Of a stretch of 64,000 bases of DNA, positions 57,145-64,000 are shown piece by piece. The notes under the pieces were generated by a model. The model worked only from the letters and a program-made list of their open reading frames with translations, was not told where the DNA came from and did no database searches. Position numbers and translations under genes: made by a program. The DNA is taken from NCBI GenBank assembly GCA_022376515.1, contig WTXI01000073.1:1-64000 (forward strand), given 5' to 3'. Position 1 is the stretch's first letter, and each line of letters opens with the position of its first letter. Source of the stretch: Lactifluus volemus (Eukaryota > Basidiomycota > Agaricomycetes > Russulales > Russulaceae).

Positions 57145-60100
57145 ATGTCTTCGGTTAACGACGTTGCTATCCCTTCTCCCAATTTGCAACTGATTCTCAG
57201 TGCTGCCTTGGAAAACTACTCGAAGCAGACAGGGAAAGACCTCCAGAGTGATCCACTATCTACCGAAATCCAACTTTGCAAGTTCCCCGACGATATCTTG
57301 AACGTTCTAAAGAAGCACGCAGAGAAGCTCGACAAGAATGACGAATCTAAATTGATGAAATACCTCAACCACATCGTGGATGGCTTATATACCTTATCGA
57401 CCAATCCGGTCCTCAGCGCAGGTGCTAGTCTAGTAAGTCAAACCAAGTTTGTCTATTTCACTATTGCTGTATCTTGATGGTTATTGTAGGCATTCCCTCC
57501 CGCACCAATGGTCTTTTCTGGTATCAGCGTCCTTCTCGCGGTGCGTGTTTGCCTTGTCATGTCTAATTACCTATTCATGACATGTGGGTGCATTAGGCTG
57601 CCAAGGGCGTCAAGGATGGTCACGATACGCTCATCGATGTCTTTGAATGTCTCGAAAATTTCCTCATGCGCCTCACAAGTTATACTCGACCCGAGATCGA
57701 ACCTACTCCGGCAATGACTGAAATACTAGTCAAGATATTGACCGAGTTCCTCTCGGTACTCTCCCTCGCGACAAAGTGGATGAATGAGGGACGGCTCAGT
57801 AAGTTCTTCTTTTCGATCAACTACTCTGGCCCACCTCGCCACAGAGAAATTTGCAAAGAAGCTACTTGGCGACAATGATGTCCAGACAGTGTTACGCAGG
57901 CTCGACAGACTCACACAAGAGGAGTCTCGGGCGGCGGTCGTGCAGACTTTGGAGATCATCCATGGTCTCGTCAATAATATGACAGTGGTGATGGAAGGTG
58001 CGGCTCATTCTCTGATGCTATGACCATATATACTTAACCCTTCTCCGATCAGATGGAAAGGCATCTACGGAAGGCATTCGGCAGGCTCTAGGTACGTCCG
58101 ACTGATATTCGAGAACGAAACGTTTCAAACTGTGGCCACAAGTCATCGTGCAACGTGCGGCAGAACAAATCAACAAGGCAAATCGTTTGTGTGCTCATAC
58201 TGCCTCCATTTCGACGTTGGTTCTGAAGTAGCTACCATAGGTGACCAATTACAAGAAAACTTTCGACGTTGGCTATCTCCTCCGGATCCATCCACCAACC
58301 ACAATATTGCTTGCAAGGCACATCACGATGGTACTGCATTGTGGTTTATTCAAGGAAACACCCTCAAAGAATGGAAAGAGACTGGTTCACTTTTGTGGAT
58401 ACATGGCAACCGTAAGTATCCCTCCAAATTGTGAGTCTTGCTACGACTGATAGTCTCCTGTATTGTAGCCGGTTCTGGAAAGAGTGTGCTGTGGTACGTG
58501 CTGATACTCTCACGGTTGCCTGAATGATGTACTCACTGTCATGAGAAGCTCAACGATCATTCGGGAAATTCAGGACTTGCACGATGCTGGGTTGGCCACC
58601 TTCGCTTATTTTTATTTCGACTTTCGTGACGCGTCTAAGCGGGACTCCCGCAGCTTGCTGTCATCCCTTCTTATTCAGTTCTGTGCTCAATCTGATCCCT
58701 CCTGTGACGTTCTCTCTGCTCTCTACTCGAAATACGATCATGGATCTCGACAGCCTAGCGATGATGTGCTTTTACAATGCTTGAAGGATGTGCTCGAACT
58801 TCCGGAGCAAGGCCCACTTTACCTGATTATAGACGCACTGGATGAATGCCCAAATTCATCAGGGTTTCCTACACAACGCGAGCAAGCCCTTCATATTGTG
58901 CAGGAGCTTGTCAATATGCCGCTTCCATCTCTACATCTCTGTGTCACCAGCCGCCCTGAGATAGACATCCGAGCCGTTCTCGAACCCCTAGCAGTCCAGA
59001 ACATCTCTCTCCACAACGAATCTGGACAAAGCCAGGATATTATTGATTATATCCACTATGTCGTTCGCTCTGACCCAAAGATGCGAAAATGGAGAGAAGA
59101 GGATAAGGTATTGGTAATTGACACCCTCACACTCAAAGCTGGCGGGATGTAAGTTATGATTGAGTTGGTTGTTTTATAGTGGGTGCTCACACGATGACAT
59201 AGGTTTCGATGGGTGCACTGCCAAATCGAGACGTTGCGTCGATGCTTTCCTCAGAGCATCAGACGGGTGTTGAATGAGTTGCCGAAGACTCTAGACGAGA
59301 CATATGACCGGACTTTGCAAGACATCGATGAGGAGAAGCAAGGATACACATATCGTCTATTCCAATGCCTCACAGTATCCGTTCGTCCGCTTCATGTGAA
59401 GGAGCTCGTCGAGGTGCTTGCGATCGAATCAGACACGGAGACGATGCCCGGATTTGATGCGGATTGGCGTCCCGAGGATGCGGAAGAAGCTGTGATGTCG
59501 GCGTGCTCTACGTTAGTCGCCATTGTCGAGGACCACGGTTCTAAAGTTGTCCAGTTCTCGCACTTCACTGTGAAGGAGTATCTGACATCAAGTCGGCTGG
59601 CGAACTCAAATCTCGTTTCGCACTATCACATTCCTCTATTGTCTGCGCATACATTTCTCGCACGGGCTTGCCTTTGCATACTACTTCAACTAGATGACAA
59701 AATGGACAAAAATCGCATCAAGGATTTCCCCCTGGCTGAATATGCAGCGCAGCACTGGATTGATCATGCACAGTTCGAGAGTGTATCATCGCATATCCAG
59801 GATGAGATGGACTATCTCTTCGACGACGATAAACCACATCTCGCATGCTGGGTCTGGATATACGACATCGACGATCGTTTTAGGAACTCGTTCCCAAGTT
59901 CCCCACCGCAACTCAATGCACTCCCACTATATTATGCCGCACTTTGCGGTTTCCGCGATACAATAGAACGTCTAATCGGTACAAGCCCAGAAGATGTCAA
60001 CGCTAGAGGCGGAACGCACGTTACTCCACTGCACGCTGCGTCAGCCAGAGGTCATGTGGAAGTTGTGTTGTTCCTGCTGGAGAACGGTGTAGATATCGAT

Positions 60101-60796
60101 ACTCGGGACGAGGATGGAGCAACTCCCTTACACCTGGCATCGACATCTCGGGATCACAACGTCATGAGAGTGCTACTTGACCGCGGCGCAGATCCAAACT
60201 CGGTGACTGACCGCATGAGGACTGCACTGTTTTTCGCGTCAGAGAACGGAGACGTGGTGGCCGCCAGACTGCTATTGGAGCATGGCGCAGACTTCGATTT
60301 TCAGCATAAGCCTTGGAGTCCTCTCGACAGGGCATCGGCAAGTGGGCATTTCGACATTGTGCAGTTATTACTCGATCACGGCGCGGATGTCGAAGAACAG
60401 CGCCACATTGGTTGCACTCCATTATTCACTGCATTACTATATAGACAACCTGCGATTGTACGGATGCTCATTGAGCGTGGTGCAAGCGTGAATACTATTT
60501 GGGGGAATCGGACTCCCTTGCACGCGGCATTGCTTTTGGGAGATGCGGAGGTTGTGCGGCTGTTGCTTGACTCTGGTGCTGCTGTGAACGCACAGACTGA
60601 CGATCTCCTCTCTCCGTTGCACTTAGCGGCAGAATTCGGACGTTTCCAGGCTGCGGAGGTTCTACTTGAGCATGGCGCGGATCTGCACCTCAAAGACAAG
60701 AAAGGCCAGACGCCTTTGCAACTCGCTTTGGAGCGGTCTCATTACAACTCGGAACTTGCGAAATTATTATCAAAGCGCGCTGGTGAAGGGACATAG
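57145..60796 (+). CDS. NLR-B3: Goodbye-NACHT-ankyrin STAND receptor
   Basis: Uninterrupted subfamily B gene. Exons: 57145-57432, 57490-57540, 57597-57798, 57845-57997, 58053-58091, 58143-58184, 58241-58411, 58469-58493, 58549-59148, 59203-60796, giving 1054 aa. The Goodbye-like domain has FPPAPMVFSGI as in B1. The NACHT is nearly identical to B1 (GNPGSGKS; IIDALDECPNSSG; TSRPEIDI). The last intron starts with an in-frame TAA. The ankyrin array differs most from its sisters in the middle repeats (DFDFQHKPWSPLDRAS; VEEQRHIGCTPLF; VNTIWGNRTPLH), so repeat content has been exchanged or has diverged quickly. No disabling mutation is visible. Confidence 0.85.
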
Positions 60797-61966
60797 AGCA
60801 TCATCGAACGTAGGATTACAAGTAGGATGTTGGATCGAAGATGATAGTCACGGTAGTTAATTTGGAAAATCCGATGTTGAAAAACAAGAAAAGTGTATTT
60901 TTAGTCTCGCTACAAGACATTCTTGAGTCTCGGCAGACCGTATGGATTGGAGTTCTGGGTGAACGGGGCAGTGTGTGACAGAGTCTGACCGAATTGGCTG
61001 CGGCATATTGTATCCTTTTCCTTAGCGATCGAAAACGAATCTCTGCAACAGATGCAGCTAAGACTAACAAGCTAGAAATGCACGTCATATATACTGTATA
61101 CGATTGATCACACACCCAAGCTCCAGAAGAACGACACGTCAGCAACTTGAGTATGTGCCCATCCGACCATACCTTCCGCCTCTTCACGGACTTCACCTAC
61201 AACAGTGAACACTGCTCCAGCAAAGTTTGCATCCGGCCCTTAAACTGCGATACTGCTCACACAACGGCCACGTTCCGCATAAAGGAAGCATAAACCCAGG
61301 ACCTAGAGGCAGAGCCGCCACCCCTTGCATCACACACGGTGCGTCCCAGAATTGGTGACGACGGGACTAGATGAGGGCGAGTGGAACATCACAGCTGAGA
61401 GAACCGCGAGGTGATGGCGGTGGGTCACGCATATATACACCTGGTCGTAAGGGAAGATCACCCGTAGCGCTTCCTTTGCAGGTGCAAGGGGAGGACGGGT
61501 GCAGGAACTGACCGGCAGACTATCGGAAACGCCACCACCCAAGAAATGCTCACCCTTGGCTGTAGCACAACTGAGGTAGTTTCGATGGTGGTGATAGGCT
61601 AATCTTGTGAGTGTTCGAACGTTGTGAAATTGTCCACTTGTCCGGAACTCTCATCCGTGTCTGTAGTTATCGTAATATCAGCTCCACTAGCGAATGGTAG
61701 TCCACGATGAATCATCTACCCTGTGAGAACTCGCTGATATCACCAGAATCGAAAGGCTTGACTTGATGTGTTCAGTGCAGGTTGACTCGGAGCCACAGGA
61801 AAAACACGATTTTCTACTCGGTGTGCTGGAAATGACAATTCTCCTTGGGATTGCAGCGATAGCTATCACGTTTGCCAACATGGCTCAGCTGAGCTGCGGG
61901 GAGCTGGGGTAGAGCAGAACAGCGTTTGCTTCTGTAGTCACTGGCCGAAACTCGACCGCAGCATGT
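60797..61966. other. Spacer downstream of NLR-B3 with decayed module Y relic
   Basis: 3' flank of NLR-B3. The stretch 61130-61330 is a diverged relative of module Y. On the - strand it still reads FLYAERGRCVSSIAV, then a stop, then GPDANFAGAVF and TQVADVSFF, aligning with YAGRARRVSIAVQRPDADFAAGTV and HPQVADVCFF of the Y copies. The rest shows no gene. Confidence 0.45.
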
Positions 61967-63067
61967 ACACGTGATGAGGGTGAGCCTCATGTGCGTTGGT
62001 CGACCCCCAATAACCTCCAATTTCGACTCATTTCTCACATCTCTCTACACCCATATGTTTTGGCCAACTGAGCTCACAGTTTCACAGTTTATACAACAAA
62101 TGGGTGACAACGGTACCGCAGCACAGAAACGATGAGTCAAATTTTCGGGATCCTTCCGAGTCTTTTTTCCCCAGTGCTTGATACTGTAAGTCCAAACATC
62201 TACGCGCCGCCTTCCTGCCTGTTCACTTCTATGTATATTGACTAGCCACTGGCGGTCATGACAAGGTTGGTGATGTCGCCGAGGCAGCGTCATCCCCTCG
62301 CCACCTCAACGCGGACACCACCATCACGCTCACGCACCGCAGCCACAAGCAGGAGAACGACTCGATTACGGCTACCTCCGTTATGGCCATCGCTGCATGA
62401 CCACCAGAGTCGTAGCCAAATGACCACATGGTCCTGACCACATACTGATGACGAATACGACCATGTTGACCATTTCCGCCACGCCTATAATGACGACAGC
62501 GACGGCGCCTTTGCAGTGCTTTTCCATACTGTTCTGCCACAGCTTGAACAACGAGGATGACCCACGGTGACAAGCATCGACGACGTGACCGCCAGGTGAC
62601 TCCCAAGCCGCCCTAGTCTTTGATAGTGGCAGACCGCGACAAAGGTGCGACGGAGCTCGATCGTGGCGGTGCGGCGCTCTCCCGCCTTTCCTCAGATTCG
62701 GGACGGACAGGTTCGACGAGTGGTCACCCACAGAATGTAGCACAAGAAGTATAGATTTGGGTGCAGATTCATCCCTCTCCCTCAGTGACTCGGGAGCAAC
62801 AAGGGCCATGACGCTACAAATTTAGTACCATGGGTTAGTACGGTACAGTCTGTAGAATTCGATATTACCCGAATACGGTTCCCTCCGCGGGCTGACCCCC
62901 ACATAACTCGATTCCATATCCATACAGTATAGAGTGTTGGCGCGTCGCCGCGTGACATGAAATGCACGTGATGGACTCTCAGCACAGGTTAGCGCTGATT
63001 AGCGCTTAATGGCTCGGAAGACAAGGAAAGGGTTACGCCCACGTACACACGTTCCTCCCTTATACCA
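61967..63067. repeat. Module U, copy 4 (upstream block of NLR-B4)
   Basis: Fourth copy, close to copy 2. It contains GTACACGTGATGAG, the GCGCTGATTAGCGCTTAATG segment and terminal TTATACCA before the ATG. Confidence 0.6.
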
Positions 63068-64000
63068 ATGTCTTCGATTAACGATGCTACTGTCCCTTCT
63101 CCCAACTTGCAACTAATTCTTTCTGCCGCATTGGCAAACTACTCGAAGCAGACAGGGAGAGACCTCCGGAGTGATCCACTATCTACCGAATTCCAACTTT
63201 GCAAGTCCCCCGATGATATCTTGAACGTTTTAAAAAAGCACGCAGAGAAGCTCGACAAGAATGACGAATCGAAATTGATGAAATACCTCAACCACATCGT
63301 AGATGGCTTGTATACTTTATCGACCAATCCGGTCCTTAGCGCAGGTGTTAGTCTAGTAAGTCAAACCAGTTGTCTGTTTCACTATTACTATATCTTGACG
63401 ATTATTTTAGGCATTCCCTCCCGCATCAATGGTCTTTTCTGGTATCGGCATCCTTCTCGCGGTGCGTTTTTGCCTTGTCATGTCTAATTACCTATTCATG
63501 ACATGTGGGTGCATTAGGCTGCCAAGGGCGTCAAGGATGGTCACGATACGCTCATCGATGTCTTTGAATGTCTCGAAAACTTCCTCATGCGCCTCACAAG
63601 TTATACTCGACCCGAGATCGAACCTACTCCGGTGATGACTGAAATACTGGTCAAGATTTTGACCGAGTTCCTTTCTGTACTCTCCCTCGCAACAAAGTGG
63701 ATGAATGAGGGACGGCTCAGTACGCTCTTCCTTTCTAACGACTTTTTTCACTCAACTTTTCACAGAGAGATTTGCAAAGAAGCTACTCGGCGACAATGAT
63801 GTCCAGGCGGTGTTAAGGAGGATCGACAGGCTCACGCAAGAGGAGTCTCGGGCAACCGCAGCACAGACTTTCGAGATTATCCATGGTCTCGTGAAGAATA
63901 TGGGGGTAGTGATGGAAGGTGCGGCTCATACATGAATCCTCTGACCATGTGTTTGGTATTTAACCTCATCTGATTAGATGGAAAGGCATCTACGGAAGGC
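63068..64000 (+). CDS. NLR-B4: 5' end of a further Goodbye-NACHT-ankyrin gene (partial)
   Basis: Exons 63068-63355, 63411-63461, 63518-63719 and 63766-63918, and a fifth starting at 63978, match B2 exon for exon. The gene runs off the window. The encoded Goodbye-like domain (QTGRDLRSDPLSTE; FPPASMVFSGIGILL) and the following helix (RFAKKLLGDNDVQAVLRRIDR) are intact. The NACHT and ankyrin parts should lie in the next ~3 kb. Confidence 0.8.

Noticed and set aside
1..64000. tRNA, rRNA, CRISPR, bacterial operon or riboswitch signals
   Set aside because: None seen. The intron-rich gene structure and fungal gene families make prokaryotic features unlikely.

Overview
The window looks like accessory DNA from a filamentous basidiomycete, most likely an agaricomycete (mushroom-forming fungus). 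This is inferred from many 50-60 nt GT-AG introns, large NACHT-type STAND receptors (fungal NLRs), relics of fungal FAS alpha subunit, PSD1 and MFS genes, and copia, LINE and TIR elements. No tRNA, rRNA or CRISPR array was seen.

The dominant feature is a tandem array of NLR genes on the + strand. Each encodes an N-terminal Goodbye-like domain, a NACHT NTPase and about nine ankyrin repeats, and each has the same ten-exon layout. Subfamily A has three complete copies (A1 1484-5201, A2 19147-22781, A3 29703-33414). Subfamily B has three full-length copies and one cut by the window edge (B1 39606-48851, B2 50535-54186, B3 57145-60796, B4 63068-end). My splice models stay in frame in every full-length copy and give 1048-1074 aa. 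A different NLR lies on the - strand at 8640-14063. It has a C2-like domain, NACHT and 14 highly similar WD40 repeats plus one degenerate repeat (1669 aa).

Subfamily A sits in a segmental duplication. The unit order is module X, an FAS2 pseudogene fragment, a divergent small gene (HYP, - strand), NLR-A (+), then module Y. The unit is present about 2.5-3 times: 1-5.2 kb partial, 15.5-23.9 kb, 24.0-34.9 kb and 35.0-36.8 kb partial. Subfamily B units are an NLR-B gene preceded by a roughly 1.1 kb conserved non-coding upstream block (U). A decayed Y-like stretch also lies downstream of B3.

Between and inside these units are relics and mobile elements: a PSD1-like pseudogene (5.36-6.08 kb), an ORF1-only LINE derivative with a 15-bp target duplication (6.1-7.7 kb), a 370-bp TIR MITE (8.0-8.4 kb), an MFS transporter pseudogene (14.4-15.05 kb), a 1.35-kb TIR element with a 12-bp duplication (24.96-26.31 kb), an 854-bp TIR element with a 10-bp duplication (55.12-55.97 kb) and a (CCTAAA)8 tract. 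A young Ty1/copia element with an intact 1491-aa gag-pol, apparently identical 549-bp LTRs and a 5-bp duplication lies inside intron 1 of NLR-B1. The one ordinary gene is a secreted His-rich double-psi-barrel (expansin/GH45-like) protein at 37256-38109 (-).

Together this looks like a fast-evolving non-self-recognition locus. Receptors multiply by segmental duplication, exchange their 3' halves between subfamilies, and are broken up by transposons. Functions are inferred from domains only.
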